The notes below the pieces were generated by a model that was given only the letters and a program-made list of their open reading frames with translations, made no database searches and was not told where the DNA came from. A stretch of DNA of 64,000 nucleotides. Source: Cryptomeria japonica (lineage: Eukaryota > Streptophyta > Pinopsida > Cupressales > Cupressaceae). A program made the position numbers and the translations under genes. The DNA lies in the NCBI RefSeq assembly GCF_030272615.1, contig NC_081414.1, forward strand, positions 341,360,717 through 341,424,716, written 5' to 3'. This document shows positions 12,541 to 24,508 of the stretch, in pieces (position 1 is the first letter of the stretch; every line of letters starts with the position of its first letter).

Positions 12541-12561
12541 TTTGCTAAATATTGGGACTGC

Positions 12562-14063
12562 CTTCTCACTTCCAAAAGATGGAAGAAATATTGGGACTTC
12601 CTAGAGCAAAATATTCGGTAACAAATGACTGTTGATTAACCCGCAAAATAATAAGAAAATTGTTGTGTACTCAGGCTTGGAATTTGGTAGTCTCCAAAGT
12701 TTTTGAAATATTAAACCCTACGTTTTCTAAATTTATTAAATCTTAGAATTTAAACTTGTTATATTTATGTAATATATGGTATTTTAAGTAAGTAAGTAAG
12801 TAAGTAAGTATGTATGTATGTATGTATGTATGTATGTATGTATTGGTATATCTTGAATTTTTATTAGAAGTAAATATAATATAATATTGATGTATTATTT
12901 AATAATAGTTTATTATAAAAATAATATTAATTTAGAATATTTTTAAAGATAAATTATAATTTATTTTTTAAAGATATTTTTATCTAGACTTTTTCAAATA
13001 TTATAAATATGGATTTAGAAACTTATTTTAATTGTCCCAATAAATTTAATATTTTTGTTTTTTTTCTAAACTTTATTAGCATTCATTATTGTCATTGTTT
13101 TATTATTTTTATTTTCATAATTTTATATGTACATTTTATATTAGTGCAAATTTTCAATTAAGAGATTAATAAAAAGAAAAGGTTGCTATTATTATACATA
13201 GAAAAAGTTGTTAGAATATAATTTGTAAGAAATATCACAAATTCTCACATGTCTTGGTTGTGTTCTTAAATTTGTTTGATTTAAAATCAATATTGTTTGA
13301 AAATTAAAAAGAAAAATAATAAAGCTTTTATATTTGAATTTGCTCTTCTTAAAGTAATTAAATTGTATATTTTTATACTTTCAATCAATACATTTGATGT
13401 ATTTTATCACAGATCAAATTTAGAGTATATGTTTCTTAGATAGCCAATAAGACTATTTTTTAACTCAATTTTCTGAGAATTTAAAAATTGCATCTATTTA
13501 CAAAATCTTATTATAGCATGAATTTTTTAGTCATCCAATTTCACAAGAAACATTTTTTACAGATCTATTTTCCTTTCATTCAAGTAACTTCAAATTTTGT
13601 TGTGGCTTTTTACTAAATTATCAAACTATATTTTCTAAAATTTGAAAGGTAAAATATGTTGTAGGCTCTTTGATAGATGCTCTTTAAGAATTTTTTTTGA
13701 TAATTTATATTTTCTAAAAAATATAATTATATTTAAAGATCACATATCAATACTAGATTTAATATGTGAATTCAAGATCCAATCCATTATTTCAGTTGTT
13801 CTCATATCTCATTTTCTTTTTCTTTTCTCTCTACCTATTTAGCTAGTGCCACCCAAATGTTGTCAATGTCACCTTCATGTGTAGCTTGACCAAGATCAAT
13901 TTAAAAATAATAATATCCATTTTTAGTCACATCTTATTCAACTTTGCCTATGGTGAGCTCTTTTTGTTCCACATTAATAGTATTTCCTTCTTTGGCGAGG
14001 TGCCATTTTATAAGATTCCTATCATTCTGATCTACCACCTATATATGCATTCTTTTTAACCAA
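12562..14063. other. Upstream region of LRR copy B, non-coding
   Basis: Paralogous to 3450-5230 of copy A; both begin with the CTTCCAAAAGATGG stretch and then the AAATATTCGGTAAC stretch. No gene is seen. It ends at the CTATT target site of Copia-1. Confidence 0.75.
12785..12842. repeat. Compound tetranucleotide microsatellite
   Basis: An AAGT-type repeat (about 12785-12810) passes directly into a TATG-type repeat (to about 12842). It sits at the site that carries (AT)38 in copy A. Confidence 0.9.
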
Positions 14064-14068
14064 CTATT

Positions 14069-15256
14069 TATTGGAAATATGAAGGAATTGATTATGTGTT
14101 GCATTGATGTTTTATCATTGATGTCAACACTAGTTGTTATGATTGGTTATCGACAGATAGATTTTGGTTACCTGTAGAAGAACTAGTGTTATCGGCAGAA
14201 GGGACTATCATTTGGATACTACCGACATGTTTGGATCAATGGAATATGTTTGGTTTAATGTTTCTCTAGTATGTTTTGGTCAGTTGGTATTGACTTGATG
14301 GTCGGATGCTATCATACACTCTAGTAAGCCTATACTGGTAAGGGTTTAAGGTTTTACTGGTAGAGCTTTTACTAAGAATCTTTGACAGGATGCATAAGTG
14401 GTGTTGGTGCAGCTTCTAGATGGAATTCGGGATTCAGAAGGTGATCTTTGTTCATGTCTCAACTGATTGGAGATGTCACTTTCGCATGGTGAATCTATTT
14501 GGGTCCAAGCTATGGACCGGTATCATGTTACATGTTCTCTACACATTACTGGGATGATTTATGGATTGGTTAATGTTTTTTTGGTCTAAAGCCGACATGG
14601 CATATCATTGTAATGTGGATGTATGTAATGATCTTATTTTAATATCTTTTAGGTGGCCGACCTAGTTGGTTTAGGCCTTAGGGTTTGTATAAATTGATGT
14701 AAGATCTCATTGTAGATCGTGGTGGTAATGGTTATGGAATGAAATATCATATGTGAAGGAGATTTGGTCGATCATAGGTGATCGAATTGGGTTTATGTAA
14801 GAGGTCAAAGGCCTTCGATATTGAGCTTAATCGGGACTGTAATCAGGCATGGTAGATGCTATAATTGAGGTGGTTATAACCTCTTTGTAGTTAGTGAGAC
14901 TCCTTTGTAATGAGCAGTACGCTCTAGGCAGTGTGCCTTCCTGCATGTGCAGGCCTCTTATTGTATCACATACTTTTTATAGAAGTATTATCTGATTGTG
15001 GGTAGGCTTCACACCATGTCTTTTCCCTCTATCGGGTTTTCCGCATACAAATCATGGTGTTATGTGGTATGGTTGCATTGTGTTAATTCTCTATTTCATT
15101 CTTAAGTTTTATTGCTTATCGATATCTATTTCTACTATTTTGGTATTCAATGTTTATGTGCTTCAGTTAAAGGTTATAAAGTGGTTTGATTAATATAATT
15201 TGTTGACAACTGATTCACAACCCCCCCCTCTCAATTGTCCACTAGTTATTCTAACA
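14069..15256 (+). repeat. Copia-1 5' LTR
   Basis: 1188 bases. The start has decayed from TGTTGGCAATAT to TATTGGAAATAT; the end is TTCTAACA. A C-run following TGATTCACAA lies just before the end (15221-15229). It matches the 3' LTR over its length, apart from small indels. Confidence 0.93.
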
Positions 15257-15258
15257 AT

Positions 15259-15270
15259 TGGTATAAGAGC
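15259..15270 (+). promoter_or_regulatory. Copia-1 primer binding site
   Basis: TGGTATAAGAGC lies two bases after the LTR and matches 11 of 12 positions of the usual initiator tRNA-Met complement TGGTATCAGAGC. It would prime minus-strand cDNA synthesis. Confidence 0.85.
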
Positions 15271-15314
15271 TTTGGTCCACTTTTGCAGAAGCTTAACCGC
15301 TTCAGGTAGATTCT

Positions 15315-16290
15315 ATGGCAACTATTACTTCAAATCCACCCGCAACTATTTTCAAAAGAGAAATCCCTAAGCTTGATGGAACAAACTATGGGATATGGAA
15401 AATCTGAATGGAGGGTCATCTTAGATGTATTGGCAAGGATATACATATTATGATCCGACATCTAGCAATCCTGCTCCTTTAGACTTGGACACAAATATTG
15501 AAAATGATTGCAGAGCTAGAGAAGCCCTCTTGTGCGCACTCACTGATCAACAAATCATGGAATTGACTGATAAATCATCTGCAAAGGTTTTGTGGGATAA
15601 ATTACAAACTCTGGATGAAGGTGAAACTATTGTCAAAATTTCTAAACTTGATGGTTACCGAGTAAGATATGAGAACTTGAAGATGGAAGATAATGAAAGA
15701 ATTGCTACATTTATGGAAAGAGCGGATGAGATTGTCATGGGAATTCAATGTTGTGGAGGATCTCTACGTGAAGATGAAATAGTTTCTAAAGTTTTGAGAG
15801 CCCTACCACTAGCTTACAAGATGAAGGCTACTACAATTAGAGAATTAAGAACAATGGAAAACACTTTAGTTAACAAAGACATTCTGATTGGAAAATTATC
15901 TGCTTTTGAGCTTGAAGAATTTGGACCCTCTAGAGCTGCAAAGTTTGAACTTGCTTTTCATGCATCATCATCTACCAACAAAAGTGATTGGAAATCCCTA
16001 TATGCAAAAGAATTGAAAGATATGAGGAAAGAGGATGAAGAATTTTAGCAACTTGAAGCCTTATTTCTTAGAAGAGTACCTAAAGCACTGACATGAAGTA
16101 AGTATGAAGGAAAAGCAACTTTTAAATGTTTTATATGTGATAAGATTGGTCATTTTGCATCTAGATGTCTTGAAAGGAATGAAAGATTTGAAGAAAGAGT
16201 TAAGAAATCATTTAAGCCTAATCAGAACAAATATAGATTCAAGAAACACAAACTATGCTACATTGCGGATAAGGAGTAAGTGATGACTCA
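15315..16290 (+). pseudogene. Copia-1 gag (capsid/nucleocapsid)
   Basis: It starts at an ATG at 15315 (FKREIPKLDGTNYGIWK). An in-frame TGA follows at 15405-15407 and the frame changes before 15450; the rest reads open to a TAG at 16046-16048. The UBN2-type gag core (VLWDKLQTLDEGE, MERADEIVMGIQ) is followed by a CCHC zinc knuckle at 16127-16168 (CFICDKIGHFASRC) that would bind RNA. The TAG at 16046 recurs at the same codon in Copia-2. Confidence 0.85.
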
Positions 16291-16424
16291 GAGGATGAAC
16301 TGGCAAGAGACTCTGCTAGTGGATCTGACAATGGAAAGGAATGGGTGTTCTATGCTATAAACGAAGATGAACCGTAACCGATTATCAAGAATGAAGAAAA
16401 GGCCCCGGCAGAAAAAGTTGAAGA

Positions 16425-17810
16425 CAAGGATGAATGGGTAATTGATAGTGGAGGCTCACATCATATGACTGGAGATAAAAGAAAATTTCTATCCTTGCAA
16501 GAATACAATGGTAGTCAAGTTAGATTTGGGGATGACAAAGCATGTATGATCAAAGGTAGAGGTATTATTTCTCTGGATGGCAAGAATAATACTGATAATG
16601 TCTACTATGTAGAAGGTTTAAAGCATAATCTCTTAAGTGTTGGTCAATTGGTGGATAAGGGATTCCAACTTCAGTTTAAAGACATAAAATGCAAAATCAT
16701 TAATAGAACTGGTTTGGAGATTGCAACCGGTACTCAGACTAGAGGTAATATCTTTCACTTGAACACCAGTGATAAGACATGTTTGATTTCTCATATTGAT
16801 GAGAGTTGGTTATGGCATAAGAGGTTGTGTCATGTTAATTTTGATTGTATTGTTAAGATCAATTCAACAAAAGCAGTTAGAGATATACCTAAGATTATAA
16901 AACCTCATAATCTAGTATGTAAGGAATGTCAATTGGGAAAGAAAGTTGGAACTCTTTTAAGAGCATACATGATAAATCTAATGATGTGCTTGATTTGATT
17001 CATATTGACTTATGTGGTCCAGCAAGGACCAAAAGCTTTCAAGGTGATAGGTACTTCATGCTAATAATTGATGATTATTCTAGAATGATGTGGGTGACTT
17101 TTCTAAGGGAGAAGTCTGAAGCTTTTGAGAAATTCAAGATCTTTAAAGAAAAGGTGGAAACATATCTTGGATTAAAAATCAAATGTCTAAGATTAGATCA
17201 AGGTGGTGAGTTCACATCTCATGAATTTAACAGTTATTGTGAGATAAATGGAATTAGGAGACAATTATTTGCACCCTAGAATCCTCAGCACAATGGAGTA
17301 CTGGAAAGGAAGAATATAACCATTTTGGATGCAACAAGAACCATGATGATGGAAGCCAAATTGTCTCACATCTACTGGAGAGAAGCAGTGAGTACAATAG
17401 TCTACACATTCAACAAAGTTCATATCAAAGGTGAAATCAGTAAGACTCCTTATGAATTATGGTTTGGACATACACCTACTCTTAAATATTTCAAAATTTT
17501 TGGAAGTAAATGTTATATCAAAAGGGATGATTCAATTGGGAAGTTTGATCCTAGATGTGATGAAGGGATATTTCTTGGATATTCAATTCAGAGCAAAGCA
17601 TATAGATGTTATAACAAAAGATTGCAGAAAATTGTGGAGATCACAAATGTGAAAGTGGATGAACAATACAAAGATCAATCTATATCATATGACAGAGAAC
17701 CAACAGTGGAAGTGATCATAAATGATATGACAATGCCTCAACCAGTACAAGACATTGAGACAGTTACACTAGTACAATCAAAAAATTCAATTGTGACTAA
17801 TGATTAGAAC
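16425..17810 (+). pseudogene. Copia-1 protease and integrase
   Basis: The protease active site reads WVIDSGGSHHMTGD at about 16437; Copia-2 keeps DSGCS here. The GAG-pre-integrase zinc segment has LWHKRLCHVNF and VCKECQLGK (16815-16945). The integrase core shows HIDLCGP, LRLDQGGEF and VLERKN as the D, D and E blocks. Compared with Copia-2, one base is lost near 16945, shifting the frame. A TAG at 17277-17279 and another near 17805 interrupt the rest. It would have cut and joined element DNA to the host chromosome. Confidence 0.85.
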
Positions 17811-17944
17811 AGTGCACCTGAAGTTCAAAAGACACCAAGGTATGTAAGATTAAATCATTCTGAAGATCAAATCATTGGAGATAGGAACAAGGAAGTTATG
17901 ACAAGAAGAAGAATGACAAATGAAGAGGTATGTCTTATTTCTTA

Positions 17945-18914
17945 AATTGAACCGGCATCTGTTATTGAAGCTTGTAAAGATAAATATTGGTTAAAGGCTA
18001 TGGAAGATGAATTAGATCAGATAGAGAAGAATAAGACTTGGACTTTAGTTCCTCGACCTAAAAATAAGAATGTTATTAGAACTAAATGGGTTTTTAGAAA
18101 TAAACTAAATGAGGATGGTCAAGTTGTAAGAAACAAGGCTAGACTGGTTTGTAAAGGATATTCTCAAATGGAAGGAATTGATTATGGTGAGACATTTGCA
18201 CCAATAGCTAGAATTGAAGTTGTTAGAATATTTCTTGCCTATGTAGCATACAAGAACTATAAGGTCTATCAAATGGATGTTAAATGTTCATTTTTGAATG
18301 GTGAACTTGAGGAAGAAGTATACATTAAGAAGCCTGATGGATTTTCACTTACATATGACAAAGATATGGTTTGTAGGTTAAGGAAAGCATTATATGGATT
18401 GAAACAAGCTCCTAGAGCATGGTATGCAAGGTTGGATAAATATCTTTTGAAGCTTGGTTTTACCAAAGGCAGTGCTGACAGTAATTTATATTACAGAATC
18501 ATTGATGATGATATTCTCATTATTGAAGTATTTGTTGATGATATCATTTTTGGAGGTGAAGATAAATTGTGCATGGAATTCTCTAATAATATGAAGAGTG
18601 AATTTGAAATGTCTATGATTGGTGAGATGAGATTTTTCTTAGGTTTGCAGATTACTCAAACTGACAAAGGCATTTTTATCTGTCAAACTAAGTATCTAAG
18701 GGAATTGTTGAAGAAGTTTGGTATGGATAATTCCAAGCCGGTAAGTACTCCTATGGTGACAAGTGAGAAATTATCTATCAAAGACACATCTACACCGGTA
18801 AATTTGACAAGGTATAAGTCTATGATTGGTGTCTTGTTATATCTAACTCATACTAGACCAGATATTATGAATGCAGTAAGTATTGTTTCAAGGTATCAGA
18901 GTAATCCTAAATAA
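17945..18914 (+). pseudogene. Copia-1 reverse transcriptase
   Basis: 304 open residues from an internal ATG at 18000, with the copia RT signature blocks [43 protein letters not shown] and [11 protein letters not shown]. The catalytic motif is FVDDII at 18531-18548. The frame ends in a TAA after SNPK, at the same place as in Copia-2. This is the longest intact piece of the element, but it is isolated by stops on both sides. Confidence 0.9.
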
Positions 18915-19484
18915 AATCATGAATGTGCAGTAAAGAGGGTATTTTGGTATTTGCAAGGAACAACAGAATATGGCTTATGGTACTCTACAGATGATAACTT
19001 CACTTTATGTGCATATATAGATGCAAATTGGGCAAGAGATATTGATGACCAGAAGAGAACTTCTAGTAGAGCTTTCCTTCTTGGAAATAAAATGGTTTCA
19101 TGGATCAGCAAAAAATAGTCATGCATTTCTTTATCTATCGTAGAAGCTGAACATGTTGCAACAGAAACTAATTGCACTAAAGTCTTGTGGATGAAGCAAA
19201 TGTTGAAGGATATCAAGGTAAATTGCAGTGAACTGGTAGTTACCTATTGTGATAACTTTGAATCTATAGACATATCTAAGAATCTGGTATTTTACTCTAA
19301 GACTAAGCACATTTCAATAAAATATAACTTTCTGAAGGAAAAGGTGGAAGAAAAGGAAGTCAAATTGGTTCATGTGAACACTAAAGAGCAGATTACAGAT
19401 ATATTCATTAAACCATTGTCCAAGGAATCATTTGAATATTTGAGATACAAGTTAGGGGTATCTACCCCTCCTCCAGAAACTTAA
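18915..19484 (+). pseudogene. Copia-1 RNase H
   Basis: The frame continues after the TAA with a copia RNase H: CAYIDANWARDIDDQK, then SWISKK followed by an in-frame TAG shared with Copia-2, then TNCTKVLWMKQML and SKTKHISIKYNFL. It ends at LGVSTPPPET and a stop at 19484. Normally it removes RNA from the RNA:cDNA hybrid. Stops make it inactive. Confidence 0.85.
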
Positions 19485-19848
19485 TTGATGGAGCAGTGCA
19501 CTAGTCCGATATACATCGTCAGCTTTATCCTTTGCTCTCGATTGATGTAGTGGTGCTAATACTCAAGGGGAGTACTTAGCTTTGAGATTCACATGATTTT
19601 GATATCTATGTCATATCTTAGGCATTGATGTCAAAGTGGGAGAGTTATGTGTGAAAAATAATATCACAATATGTCATATGGGAGAGATTCAGATCAATTT
19701 CAGATTGGAATGCACTCCTTAGGGGGAGTTGCTAGGATTTTTCAGTTTTTCATTGTTATATCTTCTATGAGAAATTTTTGGCATTTCTTGGCACTTAGAT
19801 GTTTTCTTTTTCACATTTGGTGTTTCCATCAATGCCAAAGGGGGAGAT
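19485..19848 (+). other. Copia-1 3' untranslated internal region
   Basis: Non-coding stretch between the RNase H stop and the 3' LTR. It ends in the polypurine tract. The same stretch is kept in Copia-2 (about 44935-45296). Confidence 0.7.
19836..19848 (+). promoter_or_regulatory. Copia-1 polypurine tract
   Basis: CAAAGGGGGAGAT lies directly before the 3' LTR, the expected plus-strand primer site. Confidence 0.85.
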
Positions 19849-21052
19849 TGTTGGCAATATGAAGGAATTGATTATGTGTTGCATTGATGTTTTGACATTA
19901 ATGTCAACACTAGTTATTATGATTGGTTACCAGTAGAAGAACTAGTATTATTGGCAGAAGGGACTATTAGTTGGATACTACCAACATGTTTGGATCAATG
20001 GAATATGTTTGGTTTGATGTTTTGGGAGTATTTTTTGGTCAGTTGGTATTGACTTCATGATCGGATGCTATCATACACTCTAGTAAGCCTCTACCAGTAA
20101 GGTTTAAAGGTTTTACCGGTAGAGCTTTTACTGAGAATCTTTGACAGGATGCATAAGTGGTTTTGGTGCAGCTTTTAGATGGAATTCAGGATGCAGAAGG
20201 TGATCTTTGTTCATGCCTCGACTAATTGGAGACATCGCTTTGGTGTGGTGAATCTATTTGGGTCTAGGTTATGGACCGGTATCATGTTACGTGTTCTCTA
20301 CACATTACTGGGATGATTTATGGATTGGTTAATGTTGTTTTGGTCTAAAACCGACATGGCATATCATTGTAATGTGGATGTATGTAATGATCTTATTGTA
20401 ATATCTTTTAGGTGGCCAACCTAATTGGTTTAGGCCTTAGGGTTTATATAAATTGATGTAAGAGCTCATTGTAGATCATGGTGGTAATGGTCATGGAATG
20501 AAATATCATATGCGAAGGAGATTTGGTCGATCATAGGTGATCAAATTGGGTTTATGTAAGAGGTCAAAGGCCTTCGGTATTGAGCCTAACTGGGACTATA
20601 ATCAGGCATGGTAGATGCTATCATTGGCAATTCATTCTTTTGGATTGTTGTCCAATTATATTAAGGTGGTTATAACCTCTTTGTAGTCAGTGAGACTCCT
20701 TTGTAATGAGCAGTACACTTTATGCAGTGTGCCTTCCTACATGTGCAGGACCCTTATTGTATCACATACTTTCTGTAGAAGAATTATCTGACTGTGGGTA
20801 GGCTTCCCACCATGGTTTTTCCCTTTATGGGGTTTTCCACATACAAATCATGGTGTTATGTGGTATAGTTGCATTGTGTTAATTCTTTGTTTCATTCTTG
20901 AGTTTTATTGCTTACCAGTACCTGTTTCTGCTACTCTAGTATTTAGTGTTTATGTGCTCTGGTTAAAGGTTATAAAGTGGTTTGATTAATATAATATGTT
21001 GACAACTGATTCACCCCCCCCCCCTCTCAGTTGTCCATCAGTTATTCTAACA
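19849..21052 (+). repeat. Copia-1 3' LTR
   Basis: 1204 bases from TGTTGGCAATAT to TTCTAACA. A C-run after TGATTCA lies close to the 3' edge. It is followed by the target duplication CTATT. Confidence 0.94.
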
Positions 21053-21153
21053 CTATTTTTTTCAACTGAAGAGAAAGAGGAATAGTAGGTGCTTTCATAT
21101 AAATAGAAGTGGAAGCAATAGAAATGGAAGAAGAGTAGTTTTGGGAACAATTT

Positions 21154-22596
21154 CGTATACCTAAAAGAGTAGTTATCCAATCAACAACATAGACAAGCAA
21201 GTATACCAATGAAACATAACAAAATAAAGATCTAAATGACAAAGCAAGCCAAATCATCCATCTCCTAAGACTGTTCCATTGTTTTCTATCTCCAAGGATC
21301 CTTCAAATCAAGGTGGCTCTCAATGTGGATGAGCACTTGATCTCTAGGATGACTACCTAAAGAATGAGGGATATATGATCAAATATATAAATGCAAAGCA
21401 ACTAAGATCTTAGCATAATATTGATATGAAACTAGTTATGATGTGATGCAAGGATGATGATATTGATATGAAGCTAAATTAGCATGGAAATAAAACTAAC
21501 ATGATATATTACTAACATGATATGCGAAACATGATAAATCTATGCTATGATGCTACTAAAATGATCTAATTACTATTATCAAAGAGAAGCTAAAATGCTT
21601 GATGAAGTGAGACTATAAATTAGATGCATGAAGACTTGGATTGATTGATAATGAAGGAAGTGAAGCCTATTTATAGAAGAAATGGGCATGGAGGGTTAAG
21701 AGTGAGTAAACTTAACAAGGGTTAGGATTGAATGATCTTCAATCCTTGTGATATTTTCAACCCAATCCTAGGCTAACAAGTGTCACCATGAGGAGCCTTG
21801 AGAGGATATGTAAGAGGCATTAAATGCTTGAGAATACATGGTGGTTACCTTAGGAGGTAAGGTTTTGGTTGAGTTATTGGATAATACTTTTACCCATAGG
21901 ACAAACTCTTGTGCAAGAGTTAGTGGATAACCATGGTCAAAGCAATGAATGCTTAAAGAGACCTATGGGTTAGATGAGGGTTAAGTTAGAGAGAAAGTCT
22001 CTAACCAAAGTGGTAAGGTTGAGTTATCCATTAATGGTTAGGAAGACTTTGAGGGTTAACTTGTTGAAGACATAAAGCCTTTAATGCATTTCAAAGACTT
22101 TTGGGGATTTCTGAGAACTGACTTCTCTTAAGGAATGTGCAAATGATTAAGGGGTGGATTAGGCTAATTAGGATGATTAGAAGAATCTAGAAGGCTCTAG
22201 AAGAGGTTTAGTCATGAATTTAGGAGAATCCAAGTGGGAGATATTTACAATTTTTAATTAAAATAAAATGATATATTTCAATTAATGGGTGCAACTTGCA
22301 TTCGTAGGGAAACACAAGTGGGGGAGGATTTATAAATAAATATTGATTTATTTATATTAGAAGATTAATTTAATTAAATGTAAATTGAATTAAATGTGGA
22401 AAGGGGATTTAATCAAATAAATTGAATTTATTTATTTAACAGAAGAAAGGGGAAATAATCAAATGCTGAATTTTATTAATGGCTAGATAGAAGAAAATGG
22501 GATATTAATTAAACCTTAATTTAATTAATAGGTGGATAAATGATAATTAAATAAATAAAATTCATTTAATTAAGTGTGCAGATTTAGGTGTCTACA
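21154..22596. mobile_element. Solo LTR, 1443 bp (copy in segment B)
   Basis: This block is absent from copy A and present at the same place and length in segment C (54424-55866). It ends in TCTACA and begins CGTATACC here, against TGTATACC in C. The flanks are AATTT here against AATAT on the other side; in C both flanks read AATAT. TG...CA ends, a 5-base target duplication and no internal coding domain indicate a solo LTR. On the minus strand it would start TGTAGACACC. The part near 22250-22590 is a chain of AT-only inverted repeats. Confidence 0.82.
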
Positions 22597-23599
22597 AATA
22601 TTAGTCACAATTTTATTTTTTGGTAGAGATAAAGGAGGCCAATTTTATGGTGGTGTTAAATTGTTAAGAGCATGTAGATGTGGGGAATTAGTATTTGAAA
22701 TGAGATGGTATTAATCTACATCTCAAGTAATTGAGAATCAATTGGAATGTTCTAAGAGATTGAAGGCTCTTTTAATTCAAGTTTTTTTTAATTTTTATTA
22801 TTTTTTGCTTTGCATCTCCTTGAGCATGTGATTTTTTAAAATAAACACTTACTTTGGGATCATATTCATATCCTCCTCTAGAATTATTTGATCGTGAAAT
22901 TATAGAATATATAATAGTAGCTTGTTGATATCTTGAAACATTAGTTTATTTATATATCTATTTTGTCTTCCTTTTGAGTGTTGTGTGGCTTCATAGCAAC
23001 ATTTTCAATAGTTTTTGCATCTAATTACATCTAATTTTTAGAATAATAAATAGATATTTTCAATTAATTTTAAAATCAAAAGACCAATTAGTTTTCACTG
23101 CATGAAGATAGACTATAGTTCTTAGGGATGAAAATAAGAATCACTTTAGATATTATTTTGTATGACAACATAACACATATCCTAGAAAATGTAACATAAT
23201 TTAATACATGATGATAAAAGACACTTCCTAGAAATTATTTTTAAAATTAAAATTCCATATGGTTGGCACTCTAAATTAATGCAAACTAAATTATGGGGAA
23301 ATGCTAATAAAAGACACTTCAAATGTAATATAATAACATAATACATATTTCAGGAGACATGACATAATATCACATCATGCTTTTAAAAGTAGAGGGGCTC
23401 TTAATTTAAAATATAAAAAATTGACATGTTGTAGTAAATGAACTATTCAAAACTGATTTGAAAACTATAATTATAAATTTATCTTAGAATTTATTTGCTA
23501 AAACAAAGTCTTTTTCTTGATATTTTTCATGTTAAGTTTGAATTAGGTGATTATTTTAACTTTGTATCAATGAATGTAATTGAATTGGCACCTTCTAAT
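22597..23599. other. Upstream-region DNA of segment B, non-coding
   Basis: Continues the paralogy with copy A (5335-6060) up to about 23400. Near 23218 it has lost about 250 bases that A and C keep. No gene is seen. Confidence 0.65.
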
Positions 23600-24508
23600 T
23601 GTTGGCAATATGTGCAACATGGTGTTGTCATTGATGTCAACTTAAGTTTAATAGTGAAGTTAAAGAGGTTGAAAAATGGTGTGTGATGAGACATTTGAGA
23701 GAGATGGTTTTATGTTTGAAAGAGATGGTTTGATGTTTGAAAGAGATGGTTTGATATATAATTGGAATTATTGAGGACAATTCAAAAGACTATCAATTAA
23801 ATCCATGGCAAAATATCAATCTAGATGTATGGTATGCCATTGTGAAATATTCTTTATTATTTTGTTATTGGATGTAGTTATATTAGTTGATGGATACATT
23901 CTCAAGGAGTTATTTGATTGACATTTAAGATTGGATTCATAACTATGTTGTTGAATAAATTTGTCTAAGTGTTGAACAATACAATTTTCCTAAGTTGGTC
24001 ATTTGGTATTTTGGTCTGCATTCTACCACATTGCATGTTCTCATTGTGTGGCTCAAGATTTATGGTTAGTAGTGTGTGAAGAGCCTACTTACCAAATTTA
24101 AAGTCATACATATTTGTGCAACAAGAGTTATAAGTGTTTATTCTCCATATTATAGTTTCACAATGTAATGTCTCAATTGACTCACTAGAATGCTCTTCAT
24201 TCTTCCATAGTGATTTGTATGGTTGTAAATTTAGGAACATGTTAAAGATGGTATAAGGGTTCAATAATGTGAATTTTAGATTAATTGGTTCTCCACAATT
24301 CTATATCTTATGTATTGAAGTTTCACGATCTATTTAGTTTTTCCTATTTCCGTCAATTTAGTTGGATTTTTCACTTGAACGAGAATTTGATGATCAATTA
24401 TTTTAGGCGATAATTCAAGAAAGGTTGTTAATTATTTTCATTGCTTTTATCTTGTTCTAAATGATGATTTAAGTTTCTCCCTAGTGGTGTAGAGGCAACC
24501 AGTTAACA
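23600..24508 (+). repeat. Possible decayed copia LTR (segment B)
   Basis: It begins TGTTGGCAATATGTGCAACA, close to the starts of the Copia-1 and Copia-3 LTRs, and has the TTGTCATTGATGTCAAC stretch typical of these LTR starts. A TTAACA at 24503-24508 followed by ATTTTGACATAAGC could be an LTR end and a worn primer site. No coding domain follows. The boundary is uncertain. Confidence 0.4.

Larger units (their letters stand above)
7829..12555 (-). mobile_element. LINE (non-LTR retrotransposon), 5'-truncated
   Basis: On the minus strand, degenerate coding sequence for a plant LINE runs from a truncated reverse transcriptase through a zf-RVT zinc domain and an RNase H. A further ORF follows, then a 3' region ending in an A-rich tail (T-rich on the plus strand at 7829-7846). 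The endonuclease and ORF1 expected upstream of the RT are missing, as is usual for 5'-truncated insertions. The interval is absent from copy A. The short stretch CTTCCAAAAGATGG occurs close to both outer edges of the larger insertion (imperfectly on the left), but I could not define a clean target-site duplication. Confidence 0.82.
14069..21052 (+). mobile_element. Copia-1: full-length Ty1/copia LTR retrotransposon
   Basis: The element has two LTRs, a primer binding site, a polypurine tract and a gag-protease-integrase-RT-RNase H order typical of Ty1/copia. It is flanked by the 5-base duplication CTATT at 14064-14068 and 21053-21057, and copy A shows the empty site with a single CTATT. All coding parts carry stops or frameshifts, so it is a dead copy. 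It serves as the marker for the later segmental duplication, because Copia-2 sits in the same flank. Confidence 0.95.
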
